From: Noviherbaspirillum sedimenti
GTDB taxonomy: Bacteria; Pseudomonadota; Gammaproteobacteria; Burkholderiales; Burkholderiaceae_D
Direction: 5' to 3'
NCBI RefSeq assembly: GCF_003590835.1
Contig: NZ_QYUQ01000002.1
Location: 2,046,001 to 2,110,000, forward strand
Length of the DNA stretch: 64,000 nucleotides
Shown here piece by piece: positions 45,781 to 56,088 of the stretch (within the stretch, counting starts at the first letter, position 1; each line of letters opens with the position of its first letter). Below the pieces are notes generated by a model. The model worked only from the letters and a program-made list of their open reading frames with translations. It did not search any database and was not told the DNA's origin. A program made the position numbers and the translations under genes.

Positions 45781-45975
45781 TCAATCGGCCAGCGGCGCGG
45801 CTTCGGGTTTGGCGTTGAGGTCGCGGGCCTCATCGGCCCACATGATGGGGATGCCGTCACGAATCGGATAAGCCAGTTTGTCAGGATTGCAAATCAATTC
45901 CTGGGCTTTCTTGTCGTATACCAGCGGTCCCTTGCACAAGGGGCAAACCAGGATATCAAGCAGGCGAGCGTCCAC
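45781..45975 (-). CDS. Trm112-like zinc-ribbon-type small protein (YcaR)
   Basis: A 64-residue protein starting [21 protein letters not shown], with the CPxCKGPL motif and IRDGIPIMW near residues 39-47, typical of the YcaR/Trm112 family. Only one Cys pair and a single further Cys are seen, so it may not bind zinc fully. The family includes methyltransferase activators, and lpxK-ycaR-kdsB order is conserved in proteobacteria. It overlaps the end of lpxK by 20 bases. Confidence 0.93.
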   Translation of the reverse strand: MDARLLDILVCPLCKGPLVYDKKAQELICNPDKLAYPIRDGIPIMWADEARDLNAKPEAAPLAD

Positions 45976-47002
45976 GAAGTTTCTCCAGTAGTTGGTCGAG
46001 CAATGCGCCCTCGATCCGTGCCGTCACCGGCACCACCCACAGGCGGGGATCGTTTTTCAGCGCATTCAGTTGCCGACATTTTACTGCATCCTTCTCCGTG
46101 ATCAGGATGATATCGGCGGCCACATCGGCAAAGGGGTTGTCGGCGAAGTCGTAATGGTCGGGCAATGGCATTTCAGCAAAGCGCAGGCCGGCGCCGCGCA
46201 GCGTAGCGAAAAAGCGTGACGGATTGCCAATGCCGGCAGCAGCGAGCAGGCGCGGCGGCGTGCTTGCGCTGCCGGCGCCTTCCGCCTGGGCGAACGCCGC
46301 CAGCGGCCGGGTCTGGGTGCGGTCGGCGAGGCGTTCGGCGAGCGCGCCTTCGAGCCGCATGCGGATGGCCGATGCCGGCATGCCCGGCACCGCCTGGCTG
46401 GCATTGACGACGGTGAAATCGCGGCGGCGGCCGGCCGGCTCGCGCAAGGGGCCGGCCGGCAACAGCCAGCCATTGCCATTGCCGCGGCTGTCGGACAGGA
46501 CGATTTCGATATCGCGCCGCAAGGCATAGTGCTGCAGGCCATCATCGGCCAGGATGAGATCGACTTCGGGTCGCGCCGCCAGCAAGGCGCGGCCGGCGGC
46601 CACGCGGTCGCGCCCGACCATTACCGGGCAGCCAGCGCGCGCGGCAATCAGCAGCGGCTCATCGCCGACGTCCTGCGGCAGGGAGTCGGGCGTAAGCAGG
46701 CGCGGCACTGCCTGGCTGGCGCCATAGCCGCGCGAAATCACGCCCGGCGCATAACCGGCATCGCGCAAGGCTTGCACCAGCCAGATGGTCAGGGGGGTCT
46801 TGCCAGTGCCGCCAACGAAGATGTTGCCGACCACGACCACCGGCACCGGCAGGCGCGTCGAGGCCAGCCAGCCGGCCGCATACAGCCTGCGGCGCAGCGC
46901 GCCGAGCAGGCCGAACAGCCAGGCCAGGGGCAGCAAGGCCAGTGCCAGCGGGCCGCGCCGCAGCCAGGCGCGCGTGAGTGCCGATTCGAGGTTCGGGCGC
47001 AT
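45956..47002 (-). CDS. lpxK: Tetraacyldisaccharide 4'-kinase
   Basis: Phosphorylates the lipid A disaccharide at the 4' position, at the inner membrane. The 348-residue protein starts [18 protein letters not shown], followed by a hydrophobic anchor ([18 protein letters not shown]) and the Walker [10 protein letters not shown], then [23 protein letters not shown] nine bases upstream could also start translation. It is placed directly after exbD, a common betaproteobacterial order. Confidence 0.95.
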   Translation of the reverse strand: MRPNLESALTRAWLRRGPLALALLPLAWLFGLLGALRRRLYAAGWLASTRLPVPVVVVGNIFVGGTGKTPLTIWLVQALRDAGYAPGVISRGYGASQAVPRLLTPDSLPQDVGDEPLLIAARAGCPVMVGRDRVAAGRALLAARPEVDLILADDGLQHYALRRDIEIVLSDSRGNGNGWLLPAGPLREPAGRRRDFTVVNASQAVPGMPASAIRMRLEGALAERLADRTQTRPLAAFAQAEGAGSASTPPRLLAAAGIGNPSRFFATLRGAGLRFAEMPLPDHYDFADNPFADVAADIILITEKDAVKCRQLNALKNDPRLWVVPVTARIEGALLDQLLEKLRGRSPA

Positions 47003-47024
47003 CAATGGCAATGGCCGGCAGCGC

Positions 47025-47462
47025 TCACTTCTTGCCGCCGGTCTGGGCGGCGAAGGTCACCTTGGCGAAACCGGCCAGCCGCGCGGCTTCCAGCACGTTG
47101 ATCACGGTCTGGTGGGCGGCGGTGGCATCGGCGTTGATGATGATCACCGGGTCTTCGCGGTTGCCGCCTTCACCGGCGGCTTTTTTCAGCTCCTCGGCGA
47201 GCGTGGCGGGATCGTGGTATGCCACCCGGGCATTGTTGATGGCATAGCGGTTTTGCGCATCGACGCCGACATTGATCTCCAACGGCCGCTGCAGCGATTT
47301 TTCCGCGTCCGCCGTCGGCAGGGTGATCTGCAGCTCGGTGAATTTGCTGTAAGTGGTGGTGACCATCAGGAAGATCAGGATCACCAGCAACACGTCGATG
47401 AACGGAATCAGGTTGATTTCCGGGTCTTCGCGCATGCGCCCCTTGCGAAAGTCCATAGCCAT
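47025..47462 (-). CDS. exbD: Biopolymer transport protein ExbD/TolR
   Basis: A 145-residue protein with a short N terminus, one membrane helix (NLIPFIDVLLVILIFLMVTT; its Asp near residue 23 is the proton-carrying residue of the family) and a periplasmic domain. With ExbB it uses the proton motive force to energise TonB-dependent outer-membrane transport or Tol functions. It follows exbB by 15 bases. No tonB is in the window. Confidence 0.93.
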   Translation of the reverse strand: MAMDFRKGRMREDPEINLIPFIDVLLVILIFLMVTTTYSKFTELQITLPTADAEKSLQRPLEINVGVDAQNRYAINNARVAYHDPATLAEELKKAAGEGGNREDPVIIINADATAAHQTVINVLEAARLAGFAKVTFAAQTGGKK

Positions 47463-47477
47463 GCTGGTGACGTCCTT

Positions 47478-48083
47478 TTACTTGCGTGCGTTATGCACGA
47501 TATCGACGAATTTCACCGCCTGCTGTTCCATGTCGACGATGAAGCTGTCGACCAGGGCGCGGAAATGGCGGTAGAAAATCAGCGCCGGCATGGCGATCGC
47601 CAGGCCGAAGCCGGTGTTGTACAGGGCCACCGAGATGCCGTGGGCCAGCTCGGCCGGATTGGTGCCGGTGTTATTCTGCGCACCGAAAATTTCGATCATG
47701 CCGACGATGGTGCCGAACAGGCCCATCAGCGGCGCCAGGCTGGCGATCGTGCCCAGGGTGGTCAGGAAGCGCTCCAGTTCGTGCGCGGTGCCGCGCCCTG
47801 CTTCCTCGATCGATTCCTTCATGACGTCGCGCGGCGCATCGACGTTGCGCAGGCCGGCAGCCAGTACGCGGCCCAAGGGTGAATTCTGTTCCAGCTTGCT
47901 GACGACCTCGGCATTGACCTTGCCGTTGTGATAGACACGTATCACTTCCTGCAGCAGGGTGGGCGGCAGGATGCGGCGACGGCGCAGGTACAGTATGCGT
48001 TCGATGATCAGGGTCAGGGCGATAACGGAGGCGACCAGCAGGAACCAGATCGGCCAGCCGGCCGCTTGGATAATGGCGAACAA
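47478..48083 (-). CDS. exbB: MotA/TolQ/ExbB-family proton channel
   Basis: A 201-residue protein with three membrane helices: residues 10-30, about 110-130 (LATLGTIASLAPLMGLFGTIVGM), and about 150-175. The conserved GLFGTIVGMIEIF loop fits ExbB. It works with exbD, which follows at once. The AAAGGAG-like site upstream of the ATG is weak. It is divergent from xseA over a 523-base gap. Confidence 0.93.
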   Translation of the reverse strand: MFAIIQAAGWPIWFLLVASVIALTLIIERILYLRRRRILPPTLLQEVIRVYHNGKVNAEVVSKLEQNSPLGRVLAAGLRNVDAPRDVMKESIEEAGRGTAHELERFLTTLGTIASLAPLMGLFGTIVGMIEIFGAQNNTGTNPAELAHGISVALYNTGFGLAIAMPALIFYRHFRALVDSFIVDMEQQAVKFVDIVHNARK

Positions 48084-48606
48084 AAGCTACTCCTCAATAC
48101 GATGCAGTCAGGGGGGAGCGCGGCATGCCGCGCAAGATGCAGAATGTATCGTGTTGAGCCATTGGGAGCAAGCATCATTGCATTGCTGGCCCGATAAACG
48201 TATAGAATCGATGGCGCTTTAAAAATGGATTGCACGGATCCGTGCAAAGGCCATAAGACTGACTTCCCACACCAATTACACGCTGTGTCGCTGATGTACC
48301 TGGCGGCCAGCCTTGCAGTCAGCCCACTGCGCTTGCAGACAAGGACAGGCAATAAAAAACCATGCCCATGACGAATTGAGCGGCGTATAACATTACGGCG
48401 GTGCTGTGGATAAGTTTGTGGGTATTTTCTGGCATGAAGGCAAAGTACTTGATTTAAGAAAACTTTCCTGTTTCCTCTAAGCTTACAAAAATAAAATTCT
48501 TCTTTAAAATCAAACGCTTGAAATTAACCAATAGCAACATTATGTCCTATGAGAAAAGAATGGCAAATTCATAGCACTGTGGACAGATTCTGCGATTCAA
48601 AAATAT
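48084..48606. promoter_or_regulatory. Divergent intergenic region exbB/xseA
   Basis: The 523 bases hold no convincing gene or RNA gene. A consensus DnaA box on the minus strand, TTATCCACA (48413-48405), is followed by about 150 AT-rich bases reaching the xseA start. A TTGAAA at about 48518 and other AT-rich boxes could belong to the xseA promoter, but the spacing to a -10 is poor. Confidence 0.4.
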
Positions 48607-49971
48607 ATGACTTCCGATAATTTTCCTGCTGGCAATGATGTCAGCCAGCAGGTCTTGAGCGTTTCCGCCCTGAACCAGAATGTCGCGCGCATGCTGGAGA
48701 GGAATTTCCCCCTGTTATGGGTATCGGGAGAAATTTCCAACTTCACCCGCGCTGCCTCCGGCCACTGGTATTTCACCCTGAAGGATGAAGGCGCCCAGGT
48801 GCGCGCCGTGATGTTTCGCGGCCGCGCCCAGTATGCCGGCTTCATCCCGAAGGAAGGCGACCGCATCGAGGTGCGTGCACTCGTCACGTTGTACGCGCCG
48901 CGCGGCGATTACCAGCTGAACGTCGAAGCCGTGCGGCGCGCCGGGCTGGGCAATCTGTATGAAGCCTTCTTGCAGTTGAAGGAAAAATTGACGCGCGAAG
49001 GCTTGTTCGACCCGGCACGCAAGCGTCCCCTGCCCGCCTTTGCCCGCAGCGTCGGCATCGTCACCAGCCTGCAGGCGGCGGCCTTGCGCGATGTGCTGAC
49101 CGCCTTGCAGCGGCGCGCCCCGCATGTGCGGGTAGTCATTTACCCGGCGCCGGTGCAGGGCGACGGCGCTGCGGCAAAAATCGCCGAGGCGATCCGGAGC
49201 GCTTCCGCGCGCGCCGAGTGCGATGTGCTGCTGGTCTGTCGCGGCGGCGGCAGCATCGAGGATTTGTGGTCGTTCAACGATGAAGGTGTGGCGCGCGCCA
49301 TTGTTGCCTGCGCCATGCCGGTGATTTCCGGTGTCGGCCACGAAACTGATTTCACCCTGGCTGATTTCGCCGCGGACCTGCGTGCGCCAACCCCGACCGC
49401 CGCCGCCGAACTGGCGGCGACGCCGCGTAGCGACTGGCTTGCAACGCTGGAAGCCAACGCCGATGACCTCACGCGCGCCTTGCGGCGGCGACTGGCGGAC
49501 ACGAGCCAGAGTGTCGACTGGCTGTCGCGCCGGCTGACCAGTCCGGCGGCACTGATCCGCCACGAACGCCTGAAATTGCAGGGATGGCAGACGCGCCTGG
49601 CGCATGCCACCCGGGCGCCGCTGACGCGGGCGCGTCATGGCCTGACCCAGGCCAGCATCCGCCTGTCGGCAAGGTTGCCGCAAACCGCTGCCCGGCGTCG
49701 CCAGCTGCTGGAGTCTGCGCGGCGCATCGACAGCAGCATGGCCAACCTGCAGGCGCAGCGGCGACTGGCGCTGGCGGCCCTGGCTGGACAGCTGGAATTG
49801 CTCAATCCGCAACGCACCCTGGAACGCGGCTATGCCATGGTGACCGATGCGCGCGGCAATATCGTGCGTGCGCCGACGCAAGTGCATCCGCGCGAAAACA
49901 TCACGCTGCGCCTGGCGCAAGGCGTGGTGGAGGTCGGCGTCGCCTCGGTGCAGCCGGGCCTGGTGGAGTAG
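48607..49971 (+). CDS. xseA: Exodeoxyribonuclease VII large subunit
   Basis: The 454-residue large subunit of a bidirectional single-strand exonuclease. It has an N-terminal OB fold ([40 protein letters not shown]) and the family core [20 protein letters not shown], then [20 protein letters not shown] and [10 protein letters not shown], followed by a coiled-coil arm and a C-terminal barrel. The small subunit xseB is not in the window. The ATG at 48607 starts directly after an AT-rich region. Confidence 0.95.
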   Translation: MTSDNFPAGNDVSQQVLSVSALNQNVARMLERNFPLLWVSGEISNFTRAASGHWYFTLKDEGAQVRAVMFRGRAQYAGFIPKEGDRIEVRALVTLYAPRGDYQLNVEAVRRAGLGNLYEAFLQLKEKLTREGLFDPARKRPLPAFARSVGIVTSLQAAALRDVLTALQRRAPHVRVVIYPAPVQGDGAAAKIAEAIRSASARAECDVLLVCRGGGSIEDLWSFNDEGVARAIVACAMPVISGVGHETDFTLADFAADLRAPTPTAAAELAATPRSDWLATLEANADDLTRALRRRLADTSQSVDWLSRRLTSPAALIRHERLKLQGWQTRLAHATRAPLTRARHGLTQASIRLSARLPQTAARRRQLLESARRIDSSMANLQAQRRLALAALAGQLELLNPQRTLERGYAMVTDARGNIVRAPTQVHPRENITLRLAQGVVEVGVASVQPGLVE

Positions 49972-50072
49972 CTCAATGTGGCGGCGCCATCCGCTGCAAT
50001 CCTGCCGCATCCAGCATACAATGAACGGCTTTCTAAAAAACCATCTCTAGCAAACGAAGAAAGGATAAGCCC

Positions 50073-50651
50073 ATGGAACATACTCTGCCCGCCCTGCCTT
50101 ATGCAATGGACGCCCTGCAACCGCACATTTCCAAGGAAACCCTGGAATATCATTACGGTAAGCACCATCAGGCTTACGTCACCAACCTGAACAACCTGAT
50201 CAAGGGCACCGAATTCGAAAACGCCAGCCTGGAAGACATCATCAAGAAGTCTTCCGGCGGCGTGTTCAACAATTCGGCCCAGGTGTGGAACCACACTTTT
50301 TACTGGAACGGCCTGACCCCCAACGGCGGCGGCGCACCGACCGGCGCCCTGGCGGATGCCATCAACGCCAAGTGGGGCTCGTTCGACAAGTTCAAGGAAG
50401 AGTTCACCAAATCCGGCATCGGCAACTTCGGTTCCGGCTGGACCTGGCTGGTGAAAAAGGCTGACGGCTCGGTTGACATCGTCAACACCTCCAACGCCGC
50501 CACCCCGCTGACCACCGCCGACAAGGCGCTGCTGACCTGCGACGTCTGGGAACACGCCTACTACATCGATTACCGCAACGCCCGGCCGAAATACATCGAG
50601 TCGTTCTGGAGCCTGGTGAACTGGGATTTTGCTGCGAAGAATTTCGCGTAA
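50073..50651 (+). CDS. sodB: Superoxide dismutase, iron type
   Basis: Converts superoxide to oxygen and peroxide. The 192-residue protein has metal ligands in [10 protein letters not shown] (His27), WNHTFYWNG (His74-like), and [13 protein letters not shown] (Asp and His). The residue pattern in [10 protein letters not shown] and GSGWTWLV fits FeSOD more than MnSOD. A good AAAGGA site precedes the ATG. It lies 101 bases after xseA, a pairing seen in related bacteria, and is followed by two hairpins. Confidence 0.95.
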   Translation: MEHTLPALPYAMDALQPHISKETLEYHYGKHHQAYVTNLNNLIKGTEFENASLEDIIKKSSGGVFNNSAQVWNHTFYWNGLTPNGGGAPTGALADAINAKWGSFDKFKEEFTKSGIGNFGSGWTWLVKKADGSVDIVNTSNAATPLTTADKALLTCDVWEHAYYIDYRNARPKYIESFWSLVNWDFAAKNFA

Positions 50652-50678
50652 TCTGCAGGATAAGTGTTGCTCCATGAC

Positions 50679-50717
50679 AAAATTCCGGGCACAAGCAAAA
50701 AGTTCGGAATTTTTTTA
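50679..50717 (+). terminator. First terminator-like hairpin after sodB
   Basis: Stem AAATTCCG at 50680-50687 and CGGAATTT at 50705-50712 with a 17-base loop, followed by a T run. It starts 28 bases after the sodB stop. Confidence 0.7.
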
Positions 50718-50762
50718 AGTGGACACGCAATATAGGTCGGAACAATTTTTGACATTCCGATG

Positions 50763-50803
50763 AACGCCCAGTGCATCATCTACATGCACTGGGCGTTTTA
50801 TTT
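50763..50803. terminator. Second, strong terminator after sodB
   Basis: A perfect 14-base stem, AACGCCCAGTGCAT at 50763-50776 and ATGCACTGGGCGTT at 50784-50797, seven-base loop, then TTTATTT. A-rich sequence on the other side means it could also end transcription of the RND gene cluster from the minus strand. Nothing else was found in 50652-50972. Confidence 0.85.
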
Positions 50804-50972
50804 GGGATGCTCGCCCTTGGCCTGGGGAGGCATGCCGACAAAATCCAAAACACCTGTTGCGCAAATTATGCCGCGAAGTAGCTGAATGGGACGTTGCCAG
50901 ACGGACAAAGCTGCTGGCAATCCTCTCATTGTCCTTTTCGAAATTCAGTCAATGCGCTGATATCCAATCAAC

Positions 50973-53423
50973 TCATGCACGATGGCGCATGTCCGGCAAA
51001 TTACGGGTAACCGCATCTTCCGGCCGCACACCTTTCTTCGCCGTTTCCAATACAGCTTTGGATGGCAGAAGAAACGCTGCGAGACTCGGAACCAGAATGA
51101 GCGCACCGACCATGTTCAATAAAAACATGAAGGCCAGCAGAATCCCCATATCAGCCTGGAATTTGATCGGCGACCCTGCCCACGTGATGACAGCTGCGGA
51201 AAGCGTCACGCCGATCAGCGCCACGACCTTTCCGGTGGATGTCAATGCACTGATATAGGCGTCGCGCACTGAACTGCCCTGACGTTGAAACACCAGATGC
51301 GTGGTCAAGAGATAGAGCGAATAGTCAACGCCGATGCCTACCCCCAGCGCGGTAACCGGCAAGGTCGCAACCTTGATGCCGATTCCGAGCATCACCATCA
51401 GTGCTTCGCATAGGATGGTGGTGACAACCAGGGGCACCACCGCGACCACGACTGCGCGCCAGCTACGGAATGTAATGAAGCATAACAGGACAACGGCTGC
51501 ATAGACGTAAAGAAGCATGGTGCGATTTGCCCGCTCCACGGCGATATTCGTCGCCGCCTCGATGCCCGAATTGCCCGCGGCCAGAAGAAACTTGCGCTCT
51601 GCCGTGTTGTGCTTGCTTGCAAAGTCTTCGACCGCCTTCACCACACGTGTCAGCGTGGTTGCCTTGTGATCCGTCAAGTAAACAATGATCGGGGCGACCG
51701 AGCGACTGTCATTGAACAATTCCGGGCTGGAATTATTCACGATGCTCATCGCGTCCTGCACCACGAACGGATCACGATTGATGGTTTCCCATTTCGGGGA
51801 TCCCTCAAAACCAGCCGAAGTATAACGACGGGCAAGGCTGGCGACAGACGCCGTTGTCTGTACGCCGGGCAGATCCCGTAGTATTTGCTCGAGGCGATCC
51901 ATTTCCAGCATCGCTTCGTAGGTGACCAGCCCATTCGGCGGAGTCGACACAATTACCGCAAACTGATCGCTGGATAGCAGGTAATGTTTCGTAATATATG
52001 CATTGTCCTGGTTATAAACCGAGTCCGGCCGCAATTCCGGGGCGCCCGGATCAAGATCGCCAATCTTGAGTTGCAGACTGACCAGCACGCCGGCCACTGC
52101 CAATAGCAGCGTGACTGAAATGACACCAAGCGCGCGGCGTTTTTCGCAAAACCGGCTCAGCCAGTTTACGACGGGATGGACTCCCTGCAAACTGCGTATG
52201 CTGTATTCTGCGCCCCCCTTGCTCACCCCGGTAAAGGACAGCGCCACCGGAATCAGGATCAGGTTTGTAAAAATCAGCACTGCCACGCCAACGCTTGCGG
52301 CGAAAGCCAGGCCGCGAATAACTGGAATATCAATCAAGGCCAGCACGGCAAAGCCGACCGCATCGGCTAGCAGCGCCGTCAACCCCGCAAGAAAGAGACG
52401 ACGGAAGGTATAACGCGCCGCCACGTATTTGTGCGTTCCGCGACCGATATCCTGCATGATGCCGTTCATCTTCTGTGCGCCATGAGATACACCGATAGCG
52501 AAAATCAGGAAGGGCACCAGGATGGAATATGGATCCAGCGAAAATCCGAATATCTGCATTAATCCCATTTGCCACACCACGGCAACCAGCGAGCAGCCGG
52601 TGACTAACAGCGTGCTGCGCCAGCAGCGCGTGTAAGCAAGAATGATCAGTACAGCGATGACGGCGGCGTACAGAAAATAGGTCAAAACCTCGCTCAAGCC
52701 ATGAATCAGGTCGCCGACAAGCTTTGCAAAACCGATGACATGGATTTCCACGCCATCTTTTTCGAAACTCCGCAGCGCTTCAAGCTGGTCGCGAAACGCC
52801 TTGTAGTCAATTGCCTTTCCCGTAACCGGATCCTTTTCGATCAGTGGCACAAACAGCATGCTGGAATGGTGGTCGGTGCTCACCAGCGATCCCACAATAC
52901 CCGAGCGCACCACATTGTTACGAAGTTGCTGCACATTCTCAGGCGAGCCGGTGAATCCATCCGGCATCACCGGACCACCCTGATATCCCTCCGCAACGAT
53001 TTCCGTCCATCTCACCACGGGCATCCAGAGCGACTTCATGAAGGAGCGATCAACGCCTTGCAACAAGAATACCTTGTCGTTGATTTGCTTTAACGTCTCC
53101 AGGTATTTTGGGTCATAAATATCGCCTGATGTGTTCGTGACCACGATGCGCACCGAATTCCCGAGCCCGCCAAGGGAGGCCGCATGTGCTTTGTAGTTTC
53201 GGACGAACTCTTGCGACTGCGGCATCATGTCTTCGAAACTGGCACTGACTTGCAATCGCGTCGCGAACAATCCAAGCATTACCGTCACGATGAAGCAGAC
53301 TACTACCAGCAACACGCGGTTATTGAAAACAAGCCGTTCGATCAAATTACCTGATCGTTTGTCGAAGTCCCCGACGCTGGCCATGATCGGCATTGCATCG
53401 CTGTGACTGGTTGTGAGCGCCAT
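50973..53423 (-). CDS. RND/MMPL-family exporter
   Basis: An 816-residue integral membrane protein of the RND superfamily, MMPL/'hydrophobe exporter' branch. It has one membrane helix near residue 40 (VLLVVVCFIVTVMLGLF), a periplasmic loop of about 200 residues, then two bundles of five or so helices (for example LTYFLYAAVIAVLIILAYTR and GIGVDYSLYLLTTH), with a second large loop between them. The ATG at 53423 has GGAG nine bases upstream. It is the last gene of the DUF1302-DUF1329-YCF48 operon and likely moves a hydrophobic compound across the inner membrane or envelope. Confidence 0.88.
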   Translation of the reverse strand: MALTTSHSDAMPIMASVGDFDKRSGNLIERLVFNNRVLLVVVCFIVTVMLGLFATRLQVSASFEDMMPQSQEFVRNYKAHAASLGGLGNSVRIVVTNTSGDIYDPKYLETLKQINDKVFLLQGVDRSFMKSLWMPVVRWTEIVAEGYQGGPVMPDGFTGSPENVQQLRNNVVRSGIVGSLVSTDHHSSMLFVPLIEKDPVTGKAIDYKAFRDQLEALRSFEKDGVEIHVIGFAKLVGDLIHGLSEVLTYFLYAAVIAVLIILAYTRCWRSTLLVTGCSLVAVVWQMGLMQIFGFSLDPYSILVPFLIFAIGVSHGAQKMNGIMQDIGRGTHKYVAARYTFRRLFLAGLTALLADAVGFAVLALIDIPVIRGLAFAASVGVAVLIFTNLILIPVALSFTGVSKGGAEYSIRSLQGVHPVVNWLSRFCEKRRALGVISVTLLLAVAGVLVSLQLKIGDLDPGAPELRPDSVYNQDNAYITKHYLLSSDQFAVIVSTPPNGLVTYEAMLEMDRLEQILRDLPGVQTTASVASLARRYTSAGFEGSPKWETINRDPFVVQDAMSIVNNSSPELFNDSRSVAPIIVYLTDHKATTLTRVVKAVEDFASKHNTAERKFLLAAGNSGIEAATNIAVERANRTMLLYVYAAVVLLCFITFRSWRAVVVAVVPLVVTTILCEALMVMLGIGIKVATLPVTALGVGIGVDYSLYLLTTHLVFQRQGSSVRDAYISALTSTGKVVALIGVTLSAAVITWAGSPIKFQADMGILLAFMFLLNMVGALILVPSLAAFLLPSKAVLETAKKGVRPEDAVTRNLPDMRHRA

Positions 53424-53473
53424 TTGTTTATACTCCAAGTAAATTCACGTAAGTTCCTGCACCGGCATCAGTG

Positions 53474-54574
53474 TCACTTCAGGGGCGCGACCTGGATTCC
53501 TTCGAGCGCCGTCAGCAACAACTGCTCGCCAGGGATCTGGGCAATTCCCGTATAACGCCACCCCTTTTTACCCTGCCTGGCGGAGAACCGAAGTCCTGTC
53601 GCATCGCCCATGAGCATTTCTCCTGCGACATTCACCAGGGCGAATGCCCCCGTGGTTTTCAAGACAGTGCCACCGCTGATCGTCGTCTGTGACGGAACAT
53701 TCACCACATCCCAGGTTCGTCCATGATCAGCGCTGCGGTACACTGCACCCTTGAGGCCATAGGCAAGCAGCACGTTTTGAGAGACAGCCAGCCCGAAAAA
53801 ACTGCCTGTGTAACCGGTGGCAATGGCGCCAAAGCGGCCGTTTGCGCGATCCAGCCGAAATACCGCCCCACGCTCTGCGGCAATATAAATACCGCCGTCG
53901 CCGCCACGAATGGCATTGAGATGGAGCATTTCCGTATTGTCGATGCGATCCAGCCAGGGGATCCAGGTACGACCGCCATCGGTCGTCGCAATAATCAGCC
54001 CGAAAGCGCCTACGGCAAATCCGTTTCGCTCATCATCGAACCACACATCCAGCAACGGCAAGGTCGGACCAGTCTTGTAATTGCGTTCGATTGCGCCGAG
54101 GGCCGCCTTGTAGGCAGCGTTTCCCGATTCCGCTCCAGCTTTGTAATACTGTACGAATAAATTTTTTGCGAGGCGGCCATCAAGCTGCTTTTGCCATGTC
54201 TTGCCGCCGTCTTGACTATGTAACACCACGCCATCATGCCCGACCGCCCAGCCCATTTTCGCGGTTGGAAAATGTACAGCTACCAGGTCGCTTTGTACCG
54301 GGGACGCACTTTGGGACCATGTTTTTCCGCGATCATCCGAGATGGCAATGACCCCTCTGGCACCGACGGCAACCAGCCTTTCCCCGGCAGTACCGACTGC
54401 CTGCATCGGACGCGCGCTCAGGCCGCCCACGGGGATCGACGGGAAATCCAGAGGATCCTGAATGGCCGCCTGCACAGCGCAGGGGAGCAAGCCGCAGAAC
54501 ATAGCCAAAAATAACAAGCCGATCATCCTCAGTCGTTGCGAACAAACGACTGCACTGCGACAAATGAAATTCAT
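53474..54574 (-). CDS. YCF48-like beta-propeller protein
   Basis: A 366-residue exported protein. The signal peptide is MIGLLFLAMFCGLLPCAVQA-like, ending about residue 37. The mature part has at least four Asp-box repeats: SDDRGKTW, SQDGGKTW, TTDGGRTW and SADHGRTW, with repeat spacing suiting a bladed propeller of the YCF48 (photosystem II stability factor Hcf136-like) family. In heterotrophs such proteins accompany RND exporters and may act as a scaffold or periplasmic adaptor. The gene lies between DUF1329 and the exporter. Its start has only a weak ribosome site. Confidence 0.85.
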   Translation of the reverse strand: MNFICRSAVVCSQRLRMIGLLFLAMFCGLLPCAVQAAIQDPLDFPSIPVGGLSARPMQAVGTAGERLVAVGARGVIAISDDRGKTWSQSASPVQSDLVAVHFPTAKMGWAVGHDGVVLHSQDGGKTWQKQLDGRLAKNLFVQYYKAGAESGNAAYKAALGAIERNYKTGPTLPLLDVWFDDERNGFAVGAFGLIIATTDGGRTWIPWLDRIDNTEMLHLNAIRGGDGGIYIAAERGAVFRLDRANGRFGAIATGYTGSFFGLAVSQNVLLAYGLKGAVYRSADHGRTWDVVNVPSQTTISGGTVLKTTGAFALVNVAGEMLMGDATGLRFSARQGKKGWRYTGIAQIPGEQLLLTALEGIQVAPLK

Positions 54575-54676
54575 CTCAAATTCTCTATTCGAATAAGAAC
54601 TCAGGAAAACGGCCAATACCGTCTTTGGTCAAGAACCACAGCAGGCGCCAGATTCGCGCCTGCTGTGGTTCAACCG

Positions 54677-56074
54677 TCAGCGAACGCTACCGGCAGCGAC
54701 TGCCTGAGGATTGAAGTGGATGGTGAGTCCATCCGCGTTCTTGTGGTTACGGACATAGTTATCCTTGTCCTTGACACCGGTATTGATCACCAGGTAGTTC
54801 CCTTTTTGCAGATCAATAAAATCAAAGGTATTACTGTTGACGCCGCCCACATCGTAGGCCGGCCATTGGTACAGATTGGCGACGCGCCAGAGTTTTCCGG
54901 CATTGTCGTACGATTCCGTGCCGACAAAACACCAGCAATCCTCTTCTACATAGAACACCCGCTTGCTGTAGGCGTGACGCGCGCCTTCCTTCCTGGTCGC
55001 CTCCACCACCCAGACGCGACGCTTCTCCCAGCGCACAGCCTCTGGATTGACATGCTGCTTGCCGAGCACTTCGTCGGAAGTCATTTGATTGGTCACCCCG
55101 AATACGTTATAGGGAACGATCATTTCCTTCTTTCCGACCAGCTTCATGTTGAACCTGTCCATGCGGCCGACGAAGCCCCATGGCTCATCCCAGAACAGCA
55201 CCCCTGCATAAGCAGACATCGGAATGTCATAAGCGAACTCAGGCGCCTTCCGTACCCGGCGTTGGCCTGGCGTATAGATCCAGATTGGCGTCGGCGCAGC
55301 GGCATCGGGCTGGTAGTAATTCAGGAATACAGTCCCGGCCTGTGTCGGCGGCGAGGTCAGCGTGGTCCAGAATCCGAATACGGCGTTGTACGCGTCTTTT
55401 CTCAACTTGCCAGTCTGCTCGGACCATGGATGCATATAGGCCGCAAAAAAGTTAGGCAATGGAATCTTGGATCCACTCGTATCGACCAGCCACGATGAAT
55501 TGCTCAACATGGAAATCGACGGAGCGAAGTGGAACATGGCGTTCCACATCACCTCATATCCCGATTTTGGAATCGGAAATGGAATACCCTGATGGGGCTC
55601 ACCATCCGGTGCGGCGCCAGTCACCTTATCCCCTTCAACCTCGCCGCCAAGCTTCGCCGTCGTGGCGTTCTTGACTGTATTGTCGACAAACCAGTCCGCA
55701 TAGGCCATGGTTCGATGAGTCGGATAAACATCCAGGCGATATGTCGGGAATCGCTGCAAGAGCGCTTTCGTCCCTTCACCCAGCAGCGATTGATATTCGC
55801 CCATGTTCTTGCCGGTGACGGCATACAGCGGCTTTTCGTTGGCAAACGGGTCGGCGTACTGGTTGGCGCCGGCGGGATGGCTCTTTTTCAGGCCGCCGGT
55901 ATAGGCTGGAATTGATCCGTCTGCATTTTTCCCGGCATCCGCGCCGAAACGGGTCAGTGTCGTTCCCAATTGCTTCGCCTCTTCGGCGGAAACCGCTGCG
56001 AAAGACGCAGGAACGTACAGGATGGAAGCCGCGAGGGCCAATGCAGTTCCACCGATGCATTTGAGTTTTTTCAT
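54677..56074 (-). CDS. DUF1329 exported protein
   Basis: A 465-residue protein with a signal peptide ending near residue 27 (ASILYVPASFA). The mature sequence starts VSAEEAKQLGTTLTRFGADAGKN, then NADGSIPAYTGGL, the usual DUF1329 N terminus. The family is structurally compared with lipid-binding periplasmic proteins and is often paired with DUF1302 porins; the function is not established. A GGAGA site lies five bases before the ATG. It follows the DUF1302 gene by 14 bases. Confidence 0.88.
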   Translation of the reverse strand: MKKLKCIGGTALALAASILYVPASFAAVSAEEAKQLGTTLTRFGADAGKNADGSIPAYTGGLKKSHPAGANQYADPFANEKPLYAVTGKNMGEYQSLLGEGTKALLQRFPTYRLDVYPTHRTMAYADWFVDNTVKNATTAKLGGEVEGDKVTGAAPDGEPHQGIPFPIPKSGYEVMWNAMFHFAPSISMLSNSSWLVDTSGSKIPLPNFFAAYMHPWSEQTGKLRKDAYNAVFGFWTTLTSPPTQAGTVFLNYYQPDAAAPTPIWIYTPGQRRVRKAPEFAYDIPMSAYAGVLFWDEPWGFVGRMDRFNMKLVGKKEMIVPYNVFGVTNQMTSDEVLGKQHVNPEAVRWEKRRVWVVEATRKEGARHAYSKRVFYVEEDCWCFVGTESYDNAGKLWRVANLYQWPAYDVGGVNSNTFDFIDLQKGNYLVINTGVKDKDNYVRNHKNADGLTIHFNPQAVAAGSVR

Positions 56075-56088
56075 TGATGTCTCCAAAT

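Noticed and set aside
48405..48606. Chromosomal replication origin
   Set aside because: Only one DnaA box was found, and dnaA, dnaN or gyrB are absent from the neighbourhood.
48715..50010. Minus-strand frame of 431 residues opposite xseA
   Set aside because: xseA has clear conserved blocks; the reverse frame is low-complexity and motif-free.
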